64,000 nt of DNA from Candidatus Gastranaerophilales bacterium (GCA_944324385.1 CALUWD010000006.1:24289-88288); one strand, 5' to 3'. Counted from the stretch's first letter, positions 9,560 to 18,441 are shown. Program-made: numbers and translations. Notes: generated from the letters alone by a model not told the origin.

Positions 9560-10255
9560 CTATACTGCTTTTTCTTGATATTGTTGTGTTTCAATTAAAC
9601 TTAATATAATGTTACAAAGTTCACCTGTTGTGTTTGCACTATAGTGGGCAAAGGCTAGATTGTCGCCATAGCCATAATTTGCAGCTATGCTTACTATGTT
9701 ATTTTTATGTGCAGCTTCTATGTCAGTTATGGCATCGCCAGCCATAACACATTTTGAACAATCTATAGAGTGCTTTTGAACTAAAAATCTTACAATATCT
9801 GTTTTTGTGCAGTTGTTCTCGTAAATACTTACCCAGGTGGGTAATTCTGTTGGAGTTACAAGGTCAACATAAAGATTTTTAAAATATTTCTCAAGAATTT
9901 TTTGAGAGAAAATTTTTGGTTTATATGTTGCAATGTAGGTTTTGATGTCATATTCTTTGAGTGTTTCAAGTAATTCAACGGTTTTTGGAAATGGTCTTGA
10001 GACTGGTAAGTCATACTTATGATATGCGTCTCTAAATACTTCCGTTATTTTTTCTATCATACCGTCTGAAATATTTGGAAAAATGCTGAGTATGGTATCT
10101 CTAAGTGGTGGACCCACAGGTATATTTTTGTTTGATGGCATAACAAGGTTACATTGTTTAAATGCATTTTTCAGCCCATTAACTATTCCTGCTTTTGAAT
10201 CAATGAGTGTGCCATCTAAGTCAAATATTGCCGATGTTATTTTTTGTGTGCTCAT
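9560..10255 (-). CDS. HAD-superfamily phosphatase (phosphoglycolate phosphatase-like)
   Basis: A 231-residue haloacid-dehalogenase hydrolase. Motif I FDLDGTLIDS (residues 11-20) has the nucleophile Asp and acid Asp, motif II is in YIATYKPK, and motif IV is GDAITDIEAA. A helical cap lies between motifs I and II, as in Gph and PpaX. The substrate cannot be told from sequence. AAAGGGA precedes the ATG. It diverges from the UDP-sugar gene at 10339. Confidence 0.8.
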   Translation of the reverse strand: MSTQKITSAIFDLDGTLIDSKAGIVNGLKNAFKQCNLVMPSNKNIPVGPPLRDTILSIFPNISDGMIEKITEVFRDAYHKYDLPVSRPFPKTVELLETLKEYDIKTYIATYKPKIFSQKILEKYFKNLYVDLVTPTELPTWVSIYENNCTKTDIVRFLVQKHSIDCSKCVMAGDAITDIEAAHKNNIVSIAANYGYGDNLAFAHYSANTTGELCNIILSLIETQQYQEKAV

Positions 10256-10293
10256 TTAAATCCCTTTATTCAAAATAATAGCATAAATATATT

Positions 10294-10323
10294 TTGTAAT
10301 TCATTTGTATTTTATTGTATAAT
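10294..10323 (+). promoter_or_regulatory. Promoter of the UDP-glucuronate decarboxylase-like gene
   Basis: -35 TTGTAA (10294-10299), 18-base spacer, perfect -10 TATAAT (10318-10323). The expected start near 10330 leaves a leader of about nine bases that contains GAGGA, which fixes the start codon at 10339. Confidence 0.65.
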
Positions 10324-10338
10324 TTGTATGAGGAAAAG

Positions 10339-11268
10339 ATGAAAAAAATATTAGTTACGGGCGCTGCAGGTTTTATTGCATCACATTTAATAAAGAAGCT
10401 ATTAGACAATGGTGATTTTGTAATAGGTATAGATAATTTTTATACCGGTTCAGAGTCTAACATAGAACCCTATTTGCAAAATGAAAACTTTAAATTTATC
10501 CAGCATGATGTTGTGACCCCTTATCATTTTGACGTTGATGAAATTTATAATTTAGCATGCCCCGCAAGTCCTCCACATTATCAAAGAAACCCTATTTACA
10601 CTTTTAAGACTTGTATCTTTGGCATATTAAATGCACTTGAACTTGCAAAAAAAACTGGCGCCAAACTCTTGCAAGCCTCAACAAGCGAGGTTTACGGTGA
10701 TGCAATGGTTTGTCCTCAGGATGAAAAATACTTTGGTAATGTTAATCCAAACGGAATTAGAGCTTGTTACGATGAAGGTAAGCGCGCTAGCGAAACACTG
10801 ATTTGCGATTACAATCGTGAGTATGGACTAAACGCTAAAATTGCACGCATTTTTAATACTTACGGCGAAAATATGGATGTAAATGACGGGCGTGTTGTTT
10901 CAAATTTTATAATTCAAGCGTTAAACAATGAAGATATTACAATATATGGTGACGGTTCTCAAAGCAGGTCTTTTTGTTATGTCAAAGACTTAGTTGAAGG
11001 TCTTACCTTGTTTATGGATAGCGATTTTACCGGACCTTTAAATCTTGGTAATCCTTGTGAATTTACAGTAAAGGATTTTGCTAATTATGTAATTGAACTT
11101 ACATCGTCTAAGTCAAAATGTGTTTATTTGCCTCTTCCTCAGGATGATCCACACAAAAGAAAGCCTGATATATCGCTTGCAAGAGAGAAAATAGGCTTTG
11201 AACCAAGGTATACAATTGAACAAGGCATAAAAAATACAATTGAATATTTTAGAAATAAAATAAGTTAG
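10339..11268 (+). CDS. UDP-glucuronate decarboxylase-like SDR epimerase (UXS family)
   Basis: Extended short-chain dehydrogenase that would use NAD to turn UDP-glucuronate into UDP-xylose, or a close sugar-nucleotide reaction, for surface polysaccharide. The NAD loop is GAAGFIASH near the N-terminus, the catalytic Ser/Thr is in ASTSEVYGD and Tyr-x3-Lys is YDEGK. NLACPASPPHY and CYDEGKRASE are typical of UXS rather than GalE. Length 309. The start at 10339 follows GAGGA and the promoter; an upstream TTG at 10315 would be ahead of the transcript. Confidence 0.85.
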   Translation: MKKILVTGAAGFIASHLIKKLLDNGDFVIGIDNFYTGSESNIEPYLQNENFKFIQHDVVTPYHFDVDEIYNLACPASPPHYQRNPIYTFKTCIFGILNALELAKKTGAKLLQASTSEVYGDAMVCPQDEKYFGNVNPNGIRACYDEGKRASETLICDYNREYGLNAKIARIFNTYGENMDVNDGRVVSNFIIQALNNEDITIYGDGSQSRSFCYVKDLVEGLTLFMDSDFTGPLNLGNPCEFTVKDFANYVIELTSSKSKCVYLPLPQDDPHKRKPDISLAREKIGFEPRYTIEQGIKNTIEYFRNKIS

Positions 11269-11355
11269 TGTTAAGTTTTGTAAAATAATCCCAAATAAAG
11301 CAATTTTTCTTATTATATATACTTTATATATATAAGGTAAATATCGGTAAGAAAA

Positions 11356-12171
11356 ATGACAGCAGGAATTTCGGGTAACATTGCAATAGATACAAGTCAT
11401 ATGACCGGTTTCACCCTTGAAGATTACAAAAAAGACATTAAAAAGGGTTTGAAAGGCGATGATAAGGAATTCTATCAAAAATTAAAAAATCAAGATGTTG
11501 AGCGTTCTTTTGCTGCTTTTGATACCGATGGTAATGGAATTTTATCAGGCGAAGAAGCCATTGGTGTAAGCTCTGTCGGATTTAACCAAAGAAAATTTTC
11601 ACAAGCGTTAAATGGTGGCGGGCTTGACGCTTATATACAAAAAATGTATAACAACATGGGCTCGCTTGATACAAGTTCATTGTCTTCTTTGTTAGATACA
11701 TCAACAGGGGCTGCAGCTAACGTTAGTGGAACAAGTTCTTCTGCTGCGGTTAATTTTGCTCTTAAATATAGCGGCAAAAGTGCTTCAGAAATGTCGAGTT
11801 TAATGAGTTCAACGGGATTCCACTCTGGTAAATGGTGTGCCGATTTTGTGTATTATTGTCTTTCAAATGCAGGGCTTGTGCCTGAAGGATATGATTCAAT
11901 AAATCACGCTTATTGCCCTTCTATTGCCCAGTGGGCAAGGCAAAATGGCAGAGCATTTAGTGATCCCAGTCAAGCAAAACCTGGTGATTTGTTAATTATG
12001 AACTCTGAAGGTCACATTGGAATTGTAACAAAAGTAGATTCAGATGGTATACATACAATTGAAGGCAATACGTCAAATGCAAGTGGAACTTATGATAGCC
12101 CCGGAGGTGGTGGCTGGGTTTGTGAAAAAGTTCGCGATTTTAGCGCTGTTTCAACATTTGTAAGGATATAA
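11356..12171 (+). CDS. EF-hand protein with C-terminal CHAP-type cysteine peptidase domain
   Basis: 271 residues. A canonical calcium loop DTDGNGILSGEE lies near residues 56-67. After a Ser/Thr/Ala-rich linker, a CHAP-like domain fills about residues 130-271. Its likely catalytic Cys is in GKWCADFVYY, His in EGHIGIV and the polar third residue in IEGNTS. CHAP domains act as amidases or endopeptidases on peptidoglycan. No signal peptide is visible, so the export route, if any, is unknown. It ends in a terminator shared with rubrerythrin. Confidence 0.82.
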   Translation: MTAGISGNIAIDTSHMTGFTLEDYKKDIKKGLKGDDKEFYQKLKNQDVERSFAAFDTDGNGILSGEEAIGVSSVGFNQRKFSQALNGGGLDAYIQKMYNNMGSLDTSSLSSLLDTSTGAAANVSGTSSSAAVNFALKYSGKSASEMSSLMSSTGFHSGKWCADFVYYCLSNAGLVPEGYDSINHAYCPSIAQWARQNGRAFSDPSQAKPGDLLIMNSEGHIGIVTKVDSDGIHTIEGNTSNASGTYDSPGGGGWVCEKVRDFSAVSTFVRI

Positions 12172-12196
12172 AAAAGAGGGCTTAAGCCCTCTTTTT
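12171..12196. terminator. Bidirectional terminator between the CHAP and rubrerythrin genes
   Basis: A perfect 26-base palindrome, with arms AAAAAGAGGGCTT and AAGCCCTCTTTTT, gives a GC stem followed by T residues on both strands. It serves the two convergent genes and overlaps both stop codons. Confidence 0.9.
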
Positions 12197-12743
12197 AGTC
12201 GTAATTTTGTTCAACCACAAAGAAGTATGATTTAGGATGTGAACAAACTGGGCATGTTTCTATTGCATCGTTTCCATCGTATCTAAAACCGCAGTTACCA
12301 CATTCCCAAGTTACCTTTTGAGGTTTTTTAAATACTTTTTCTTCTTCAATGTTTTGAAGCAGTTTTTTGTATCTTTCTTCATGGTGTTTTTCTATACTTG
12401 CAACTTTTTCAAAAAGAAAAGCTATTTTTTCAAAGCCTTCTTCTTTGGCTTCTTTTGCAAATTGGGCGTACATTTCTGTCCATTCGTAATTTTCACCGCT
12501 TGCTGCTTCTTTTAGGTTTTCTATAGTATTACCGATTGAGCCGCCATTTAAAAGTTTAAACCAAATTTTTGCATGCTCTTTTTCATTGTTTGCAGTTTCT
12601 TCAAAAACTTTTGAAATTTGTACATAGCCATCCTTTTTAGCAGCTGAAGCAAAATATGTGTATTTGTTTCTTGCTCCTGACTCTCCCAAAAACGCTTCAA
12701 GCAGATTTTTTTCTGTTTTTGTGCCTTTTAATTCTTTTTCCAT
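12195..12743 (-). CDS. rbr: Rubrerythrin
   Basis: A diiron peroxidase that removes hydrogen peroxide in anaerobes. The ferritin-like four-helix part (about residues 1-140) carries metal ligands in [21 protein letters not shown] and [10 protein letters not shown] rubredoxin-like C-terminal domain binds iron through CGNCG and CPVC. Length 182 is typical. An AGGAG ribosome binding site, a TTGACA promoter and an inverted repeat over the -10 box precede it, so oxidative-stress control is plausible. Confidence 0.95.
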   Translation of the reverse strand: MEKELKGTKTEKNLLEAFLGESGARNKYTYFASAAKKDGYVQISKVFEETANNEKEHAKIWFKLLNGGSIGNTIENLKEAASGENYEWTEMYAQFAKEAKEEGFEKIAFLFEKVASIEKHHEERYKKLLQNIEEEKVFKKPQKVTWECGNCGFRYDGNDAIETCPVCSHPKSYFFVVEQNYD

Positions 12744-12757
12744 TTATCAACTCCTGT

Positions 12758-12786
12758 AAAATTGTATTATTTAAGAATACAATTTT
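12758..12786. promoter_or_regulatory. Operator-like inverted repeat over the rubrerythrin -10 box
   Basis: Perfect 11-base arms (12758-12768 and 12776-12786, AAAATTGTATT and its complement) are separated by seven bases and cover the -10 region and likely start of the rbr transcript. A repressor bound here would block the promoter. It does not match the PerR box closely. Confidence 0.5.
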
Positions 12787-12802
12787 ATTTAAACAATGTC
12801 AA
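12774..12802 (-). promoter_or_regulatory. Promoter of rubrerythrin
   Basis: Minus-strand -35 TTGACA (12797-12802), 17-base spacer, -10 TATTCT (12774-12779). It lies back to back with the promoter of the winged-helix gene at 12861. Confidence 0.65.
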
Positions 12803-12810
12803 AAAATATC

Positions 12811-12838
12811 TTGTACGCTTTTTATAATGTTATATAAT
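12811..12838 (+). promoter_or_regulatory. Promoter of the four-winged-helix gene
   Basis: -35 TTGTAC (12811-12816), 16-base spacer, -10 TATAAT (12833-12838). The predicted leader is about 16 bases with no clear ribosome binding site. Confidence 0.5.
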
Positions 12839-12860
12839 TAGAAAAACAAATGGTTTTATT

Positions 12861-14000
12861 ATGGCAAGAATTCAAATTTCTCAAATAAATTTTCCTGTAC
12901 CTGATTTTAAATGTTCTCTACTATCTAAGGAAAAGGTTGTTCTAAATTGGCTTATAAAGTGGCTTGATTATGCAATTGGTGCCAATATTATTCAATATGG
13001 AGATTTTTTGCCAGAAAAATCAAAACTTGCAAGCTATTTAGGTGTCAGCACAGGAACTTTACAAAATGCGATAAGACAGGCAGAAGATATGGGTTATTTT
13101 GAATCAAGGCAATCTGTTGGTACACTTGTAAAAAATCCCAATTCCAAAGAGAATATTTTTGAAAAAACAGGTTCAAAAAAAGATAAAGCTGTCTTGCTCA
13201 TTAAAAAGTATATTTTGGATACAAATTTAAAATTAGGTCAAGCTTTGCCAAATGTAAAAGAGTTTTCTCGTATGATTGGATTGGGGGATAGTACAATTCG
13301 CTTGGCGCTTGAAACGCTTGTTGCCCAAGGTGTTTTAAAAGTTGTCCCACTCAAGGTTAATAAATCTAAATGGGTTTACAATTCATTAATTTGTCCTGAT
13401 GGTATTCAATTTAAGGGTGTTAATTTAGTAAGTTCTATTGCAAAAAAAATTAAAAACTATATTTCGCAAAATTGCAATGTTGGAGATAAAATTCCCTCAA
13501 ATAGCTTTTTTTCAAAGGAGTTTAATATAAGTATAAGAACGGTAAATGAGGCTACTAGAATTTTAAATGAGCAAAAAGTAATCCTTTCCCGTCGTGGTCG
13601 TTACGGCACAATTTATATAAACAGTCCTGAAAAAATCAAAATGCAAAAAAATAGAGAAGAAAAATCGCTTTTTATGAGCAAAGGAAAAACGCAACCTTTG
13701 CAAGAGAACTACCTTTATTGCTGGGAAAAGACGCTCGATGCCCTTAAAAAATATATCATTCAAAATCATCAATCAGGCGAGAAAATACCACCAATGCGCG
13801 AGCTTGCATGTATTTTAAATGTTAGTACAAATACTATTAAGCGCGCAATTTCAGTTCTTTGCGAGGAGGGTTATTTGATTGCGCAAAGAGGTAAATATGG
13901 TGGTGTGTTCATATTAGAAATGCCTCACCAACAAAAAGAGTCTGAAGCATTTACATGGCTTGCTCTAAATCCTGATGTAGTAAAAATCAAGCAAAATTAA
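12861..14000 (+). CDS. Putative DNA-binding protein with four tandem GntR-like winged-helix domains
   Basis: 379 residues made almost wholly of four GntR-type winged-helix units near residues 28-90, 108-173, 190-253 and 288-352. Each has the GntR order: a helix, a G-(D/Q/E)-x-(L/I)-P turn (GDFLP, GQALP, GDKIP, GEKIP), a recognition-helix block (VSTGTLQNAI, LGDSTIRLAL, ISIRTVNEAT, VSTNTIKRAI) and a Gly-rich wing (RQSVGT, RRGRYGT, QRGKYGG; the second wing lacks it). Normal GntR regulators have one such domain plus an effector or aminotransferase domain; none is seen here. Role unknown, probably DNA binding. It diverges from rubrerythrin. Confidence 0.85.
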   Translation: MARIQISQINFPVPDFKCSLLSKEKVVLNWLIKWLDYAIGANIIQYGDFLPEKSKLASYLGVSTGTLQNAIRQAEDMGYFESRQSVGTLVKNPNSKENIFEKTGSKKDKAVLLIKKYILDTNLKLGQALPNVKEFSRMIGLGDSTIRLALETLVAQGVLKVVPLKVNKSKWVYNSLICPDGIQFKGVNLVSSIAKKIKNYISQNCNVGDKIPSNSFFSKEFNISIRTVNEATRILNEQKVILSRRGRYGTIYINSPEKIKMQKNREEKSLFMSKGKTQPLQENYLYCWEKTLDALKKYIIQNHQSGEKIPPMRELACILNVSTNTIKRAISVLCEEGYLIAQRGKYGGVFILEMPHQQKESEAFTWLALNPDVVKIKQN

Positions 14001-15803
14001 TTATTCATCATTCAAACTCAAAACCGCCATAAATGCTTCTTGCGGGATGTCAACTTTGCCGACTGATTTCATACGTTTTTTACCGCGTTTTTGTTTTTCA
14101 AGTAGTTTTCTTTTACGCGTGATGTCACCGCCATAGCATTTATCTAAAACGTTTTTACGCATTGCCTTGATTGTAGTTCTTGCAATAATTCTACCACCTA
14201 TTGCAGCCTGAATTGCAACTTCAAACATTTGGCGCGGAATTATTTCTTTTAATTTTGCAGCAAGTTTTTGCCCGATGTTGTAAGCGCTGTCTTTATGACA
14301 AATAACAGATAACGCGTCAACCATTTCGCCACCTAAAAGAATATCCATTTTTACAAGGTCAGAGCGTTTATAGGCATAAAAGTCGTAATCAAGGCTCGCA
14401 TAACCCTTGGAGCGAGATTTTAATTGGTCGTAAAAATCAGTAATAACTTCACTTAATGGTATATGATATTCTAAATTGACACGGGTTTTGTCAATATATT
14501 GCATATTTATAAAATCGCCACGTTTGCCTTGGCAAAGTTCCATAAGTGAGCCCACAAAGTCGTTAGGCGTAAAAATATTCACCCTTACATATGGTTCTTC
14601 AATGTAGTCACGATACTGAGGTGCAGGCAAGTTTGCAGGGTTATCTATTTCAACAATGCTGCCGTCAGTTTTGTAAACTTTATAAATTACGCTCGGCGCT
14701 GTTGTAATAAGCGAAAGATTGTATTCTCGCTCAAGACGTTCTTGAGCTATTTCCATATGCAACATGCCTAAAAATCCGCATCTAAAGCCAAAACCAAGAG
14801 CTGAAGATGTTTCAGGTTCAAAAGTAATTGAACTGTCATTTAATTTTAGTTTTTCTAGCGCTTCTTTTAAGTCATGGTATTGGTCATTATCTACAGGATA
14901 AAGCCCTGAAAATACCATTGGTTTGGCTTCTTTGTATCCTTCTAGGGCCTCAGCTGCAGGGTTTTGTGCATTTGTAATAGTATCGCCCACAAAACGAGTT
15001 ATTTCTTTTATAGAGCCTGCAAAGTAGCCTACTTCACCGGTTTTAAGCTCGTTTACCTGCACTCTGTTGGGGTTTAGAAAACCTAGCTCAACAACTTCAA
15101 ATTCTTTTCCTGTTGCCATAAATTTAATTTTATCGCCCAGTTTAATTGAGCCATCAATTACTTTAAAAAAGCACACTGTACCAAGATATTGATCGTATGC
15201 ACTGTCAAAAACCAGTGCTCTTAATGGTTTGTCAGATGTATCATCCGGCGGCGGAATATGTTTTACTATTGCTTCAAGTACCTCATCAATGCCAATTCCT
15301 TCTTTTGCGCTTACAGCTATTGCCATAGAGGCATCAATTCCTAAAACATCCTCTATTTCTTGCTTTACACGTTCAACATCGGCTGAAGGTAAGTCAATTT
15401 TGTTGATTATAGGTATTATTTCAAGGTTTTGTTCCATTGCAAGATAAACATTTGCAAGGGTTTGCGCCTCAACACCCTGAGTTGCATCTACTATTAAAAG
15501 GGCACCCTCGCAGGCTGCAAGTGAACGTGATACTTCATATGAAAAATCCACGTGCCCAGGAGTGTCAATAAGGTTTAAAATATAATCCTTGCCGTCATTT
15601 GCGTGGTAGTTCATTTTTGCGGCGTTTAATTTTATTGTAATACCTCGTTCACGCTCAATGTCCATTGTATCAAGCAGTTGATTTTGCATGTCACGTTCGG
15701 CTATTGTACCTGTGCGTTCAAGCAACCTATCTGCAAGAGTTGACTTGCCATGGTCAATGTGGGCTATTATGCTAAAATTTCTAATGTTTTCTATCTTTTT
15801 CAT
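14001..15803 (-). CDS. lepA: Elongation factor 4 (LepA) GTPase
   Basis: A translation GTPase that acts on stalled or pre-translocation ribosomes. G1 AHIDHGKS (residues 15-22), G3 DTPGHVDF and G4 NKIDLP are intact, and the LepA-specific C-terminal domain ends in the basic [16 protein letters not shown] stretch. Length 600 is standard. A TATAAT box six bases before the ATG and no ribosome binding site suggest a leaderless transcript. Its stop abuts the stop of the convergent winged-helix gene. Confidence 0.97.
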   Translation of the reverse strand: MKKIENIRNFSIIAHIDHGKSTLADRLLERTGTIAERDMQNQLLDTMDIERERGITIKLNAAKMNYHANDGKDYILNLIDTPGHVDFSYEVSRSLAACEGALLIVDATQGVEAQTLANVYLAMEQNLEIIPIINKIDLPSADVERVKQEIEDVLGIDASMAIAVSAKEGIGIDEVLEAIVKHIPPPDDTSDKPLRALVFDSAYDQYLGTVCFFKVIDGSIKLGDKIKFMATGKEFEVVELGFLNPNRVQVNELKTGEVGYFAGSIKEITRFVGDTITNAQNPAAEALEGYKEAKPMVFSGLYPVDNDQYHDLKEALEKLKLNDSSITFEPETSSALGFGFRCGFLGMLHMEIAQERLEREYNLSLITTAPSVIYKVYKTDGSIVEIDNPANLPAPQYRDYIEEPYVRVNIFTPNDFVGSLMELCQGKRGDFINMQYIDKTRVNLEYHIPLSEVITDFYDQLKSRSKGYASLDYDFYAYKRSDLVKMDILLGGEMVDALSVICHKDSAYNIGQKLAAKLKEIIPRQMFEVAIQAAIGGRIIARTTIKAMRKNVLDKCYGGDITRKRKLLEKQKRGKKRMKSVGKVDIPQEAFMAVLSLNDE

Positions 15804-15809
15804 AAAGAT

Positions 15810-15838
15810 ATTATATTATAAAAAAATTATCTTTGATA
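15810..15838 (-). promoter_or_regulatory. Promoter of lepA, leaderless layout
   Basis: -10 TATAAT at 15810-15815, six bases before the ATG at 15803. A weak TATCAA at 15833-15838 lies at the -35 position after 17 bases. Confidence 0.45.
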
Positions 15839-16363
15839 CAATGCTGTAATTGTTGAACTTGCAAGCGCATGACTTTTTACAATTTTTTCAACCTCGTTTG
15901 GGTCTGTATCAACTGATACATCCAGTTTTTCAGTGTCTAGTGCGTATATTGTAAAATTATAATGATGAACACCATGACCCTTTGGAGGACATGCGCCACC
16001 ATAGCCTGTATTTTTAAAGTCTGTCACAGTTTCTAACATCGGCGGAGCAAGTTTTTCGCCTTTTTTAAATTCTGTTTTTGTTGTAGGAATATTTACAACA
16101 AGCCAGTGCCACCAGCCTGTAGGTCTTGGTGCGTCAGGATCATGTACTAAAAGCGCATAGCTCTTGGTGCCTTCTGGCGCTCCTTGCCACCTTAAGTCAG
16201 GGGAAATATTTTCGCCTGTGCAGCCAAAAGAGTTTAAAACTTGCTCGTTTGGCAAGGTTTGATTATTTTTGATTGTTTCACTTGTAAGTGTAAAACTTGA
16301 ATTAGCCATTATTACCCCCGTACTTATTAAAAATATAAGTATTATTAAAATCTTCTTAAGCAT
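15827..16363 (-). CDS. Exported PEBP family protein (YbhB/YbcL type)
   Basis: 178 residues in the phosphatidylethanolamine-binding/Raf-kinase-inhibitor-like family. A signal peptide covers about residues 1-20 (hydrophobic core, ending near VIMA-NS). Family blocks are LVHDPDAPRPTGWWHWL, GYGGACPPKGHGVHHY and the C-terminal HALASSTI. The bacterial function is unknown; ligand binding in the periplasm is likely. Translation probably starts leaderless, with TATAAT six bases before the ATG. Confidence 0.9.
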   Translation of the reverse strand: MLKKILIILIFLISTGVIMANSSFTLTSETIKNNQTLPNEQVLNSFGCTGENISPDLRWQGAPEGTKSYALLVHDPDAPRPTGWWHWLVVNIPTTKTEFKKGEKLAPPMLETVTDFKNTGYGGACPPKGHGVHHYNFTIYALDTEKLDVSVDTDPNEVEKIVKSHALASSTITALYQR

Positions 16364-16369
16364 AAAATA

Positions 16370-16398
16370 ATTATACTTTTATTTTAAATAACAAGCAA
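16370..16398 (-). promoter_or_regulatory. Promoter of the PEBP gene, leaderless layout
   Basis: -35 TTGCTT (16393-16398), 17-base spacer, perfect -10 TATAAT (16370-16375), then six bases to the ATG. It overlaps the end of the upstream prenyltransferase gene, so the PEBP gene can be transcribed on its own. Confidence 0.6.
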
Positions 16399-17362
16399 TA
16401 CCTGCAATTATGCAAAACAAGAAAGATAAATTTCTTGCAAGGTAAAATCTGTACATAAAAAATTCCATATGCCCATTTTTAACTTTCTCCCAGTCCTCCA
16501 TCGGGCCCATCCACCAGCGTGGTATGAATTTTACATCTTTAATATATATGTAATCTTTTATGGATTTAAAAAGTTCAATTGCAATTGGCAAAGTTAAAAG
16601 AGTGTAGAGTGTGTTTGGGTGTAACCAGCCGGTTAGTACGAAAAATATTACATTTGCATATGCAAGCCAAACTAAGGCTTTTAGCGCAACAATTGCATTT
16701 TCCTTTGTTTTGAAAAGTCTACAAAATGTGTTTTTACCAACTGTGCAGTCATATTCCCAGTCCATAATAGCATGTGTGTGCAATAGTGCCGCAGTTAAAA
16801 GTCCTACTGATATCGACATTATTAAAATTCTTGTTGATAAAAGTCCACAAAGCGCATAGTATGTGCCACTCATAAGTAATGGACCAAAAATAACGCCCAC
16901 AATAAACTCGCCTGAATAAAACTTTGTGGCAAAGGGATATAAAATACATAAAATTGCGCAAATGCCTATGATTACAGGTATCCAGCCGCCAACTGTAACC
17001 GTATAATATATGCCTATCAAAAGTGCTGTTGCATACAGTGTTGCAATTATTCTTGTGACTTTTTTAAGTGAAAAAGTTCCGTTTAATATCAATCTTGCTT
17101 TATTATTTATTGCACCAAAATCAATGTTATTAAGTGTTTTGCCTGAATTTAATTCTTTTGTGACATCAATATAGTCATCAAAAAGATTTGTGGCTAAATG
17201 CACACAGAATATGCCTATTAGCGTCAAAAGTGCATCTTTTAATGACGTGAAGTATATTTGCGCCCATAATAATGCTAAAAACCAAGGTGCAAGCGACATT
17301 AAGGCAGAGTACGCGCGTGTTAATTCAAAGAAATTTGTTAGGTTAGTTTTAAAATTTTTCAT
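16379..17362 (-). CDS. UbiA-family membrane prenyltransferase (MenA-like)
   Basis: 327 residues with about eight or nine membrane helices. The first Asp-rich motif is NLFDDYIDV near residues 59-67, and the second is DWEYDCTVGKNTF near residue 200; these bind Mg-prenyl diphosphate. It could be MenA (1,4-dihydroxy-2-naphthoate prenyltransferase) or another aromatic prenyltransferase; no other quinone gene is nearby to decide. The promoter is TTGACC-17-TACTAT and ends six bases before the ATG. Confidence 0.82.
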   Translation of the reverse strand: MKNFKTNLTNFFELTRAYSALMSLAPWFLALLWAQIYFTSLKDALLTLIGIFCVHLATNLFDDYIDVTKELNSGKTLNNIDFGAINNKARLILNGTFSLKKVTRIIATLYATALLIGIYYTVTVGGWIPVIIGICAILCILYPFATKFYSGEFIVGVIFGPLLMSGTYYALCGLLSTRILIMSISVGLLTAALLHTHAIMDWEYDCTVGKNTFCRLFKTKENAIVALKALVWLAYANVIFFVLTGWLHPNTLYTLLTLPIAIELFKSIKDYIYIKDVKFIPRWWMGPMEDWEKVKNGHMEFFMYRFYLARNLSFLFCIIAGIACYLK

Positions 17363-17368
17363 ATGTTT

Positions 17369-17397
17369 ATAGTATATGCAAAAATCAAATAGGTCAA
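17369..17397 (-). promoter_or_regulatory. Promoter of the UbiA-type gene, leaderless layout
   Basis: -35 TTGACC (17392-17397), 17-base spacer, -10 TACTAT (17369-17374), six bases to ATG. An alternative -10 TATACT at 17371-17376 has a 15-base spacer. Confidence 0.5.
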
Positions 17398-17645
17398 ATT
17401 AGCTGATTGTATATTTTTTAATGTAAAAATATAATACATTAAAATATTTACAAAACGTTACAAAGTATGGCAAAATATCCTAAAAATAAACTATTTAAAC
17501 TGTGGCATAGATACTAAAAATACCCTATCTTTAGAAAAACAAAATACAAAAAACCCCAAAAATCCCAAAAAACTTAATAAAAAACCCCTTGCAATGAAAA
17601 ATTTAACATGTATGATTTTTATATTAAAAAGTATAAAGGAAACTA
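17398..17645. promoter_or_regulatory. Leader and promoter region of the ribosomal protein cluster
   Basis: About 250 bases without a gene. It holds a 9-base perfect inverted repeat (17416-17424 with 17436-17444), a run of alternating A-tracts and C-tracts at about 17545-17590, and a candidate promoter TTGCAA (17589-17594), 16 bases, TATGAT (17611-17616). A minus-strand frame here is low complexity and is not a gene. No riboswitch fold was recognised. Confidence 0.45.
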
Positions 17646-17861
17646 ATGTCAAAAGACGTAATCGAATTTGAAGGAACAATTTTAGAATCACTGCCAAACG
17701 CTATGTTTAGAGTTGAACTGGAAAACGGTCATGAGATTTTGGCTCATATCTCCGGCAAAATAAGGAAAAATTTTATAAGAATACTCCCCGGGGATAAGGT
17801 TAAAGTTGAAATGACACCATACGACTTAACAAGAGGCAGAATAACTTACAGATTGAAATAA
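17646..17861 (+). CDS. infA: Translation initiation factor IF-1
   Basis: A 71-residue OB-fold protein that binds the 30S A site during initiation. The family sequence is complete, from [10 protein letters not shown] through [13 protein letters not shown] to [22 protein letters not shown] precedes the ATG. It heads the cluster with rpmJ 15 bases downstream. Confidence 0.97.
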   Translation: MSKDVIEFEGTILESLPNAMFRVELENGHEILAHISGKIRKNFIRILPGDKVKVEMTPYDLTRGRITYRLK

Positions 17862-17876
17862 TAAAGGAAAATAAAA

Positions 17877-17990
17877 ATGAAAGTAAGAGCATCAGTAAAA
17901 CCAATTTGCGACAAATGCAAAGTAATTAAAAGACGTGGTCGTGTAACAGTTGTTTGTGAAAACCCAAAACATAAACAAAGACAAGGCTAG
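17877..17990 (+). CDS. rpmJ: Ribosomal protein L36 (bL36)
   Basis: A 37-residue protein read directly from the DNA. It starts [15 protein letters not shown] and ends HKQRQG. The zinc ligands C11, C14, C27 and H32 are present, so this is the zinc-binding form. AAAGGAAA lies just before the ATG. It sits between infA and rpsM as in cyanobacteria and many other bacteria. Confidence 0.96.
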   Translation: MKVRASVKPICDKCKVIKRRGRVTVVCENPKHKQRQG

Positions 17991-18021
17991 TTAGTAAATA
18001 ATCAATAGGAGAATAAAATAA

Positions 18022-18390
18022 ATGGCAAGATTGGCTGGGGTTGATTTGCCCCGTAACAAAAGAATGGTTATAGCATTAACCTATATCTATGGTATCGGAC
18101 CAACTAGAAGTGCTAAAATTCTTGAAGCTTGCGGTATTTCACAAGATTTAAGAACAGATGACTTGACGGATGACGATATTAAAAAATTAAGAACAGAAAT
18201 TTCTCACTACACAATCGAAGGTGATTTAAAAAGAGAAGAATCTCTTAATATTAAACGTTTGTCAGAAATCAACTCATACAGGGGTGTTCGCCACAGAAGA
18301 AAGCTGCCTGTTAGAGGTCAAAGAACTAAAACAAACGCAAGGACACGTAGGGGTAAAAAATCAGGCCCTATCGCTAATAAGAAAAAATAG
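18022..18390 (+). CDS. rpsM: Ribosomal protein S13 (uS13)
   Basis: 122 residues, starting [14 protein letters not shown], with the helix-two-turn-helix core [14 protein letters not shown] and the basic C-terminal tail [14 protein letters not shown] that reaches the P-site tRNA. AGGAG lies about ten bases before the ATG. Confidence 0.98.
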   Translation: MARLAGVDLPRNKRMVIALTYIYGIGPTRSAKILEACGISQDLRTDDLTDDDIKKLRTEISHYTIEGDLKREESLNIKRLSEINSYRGVRHRRKLPVRGQRTKTNARTRRGKKSGPIANKKK

Positions 18391-18441
18391 TTAAGCTTTT
18401 GTTAGAAGCAGTGTAATAAAAATTATAAGGAATTTAATATA

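Noticed and set aside
17491..17697. 68-codon minus-strand frame before infA
   Set aside because: It is Phe/Leu-rich from A-tracts, overlaps infA and has no start signal.
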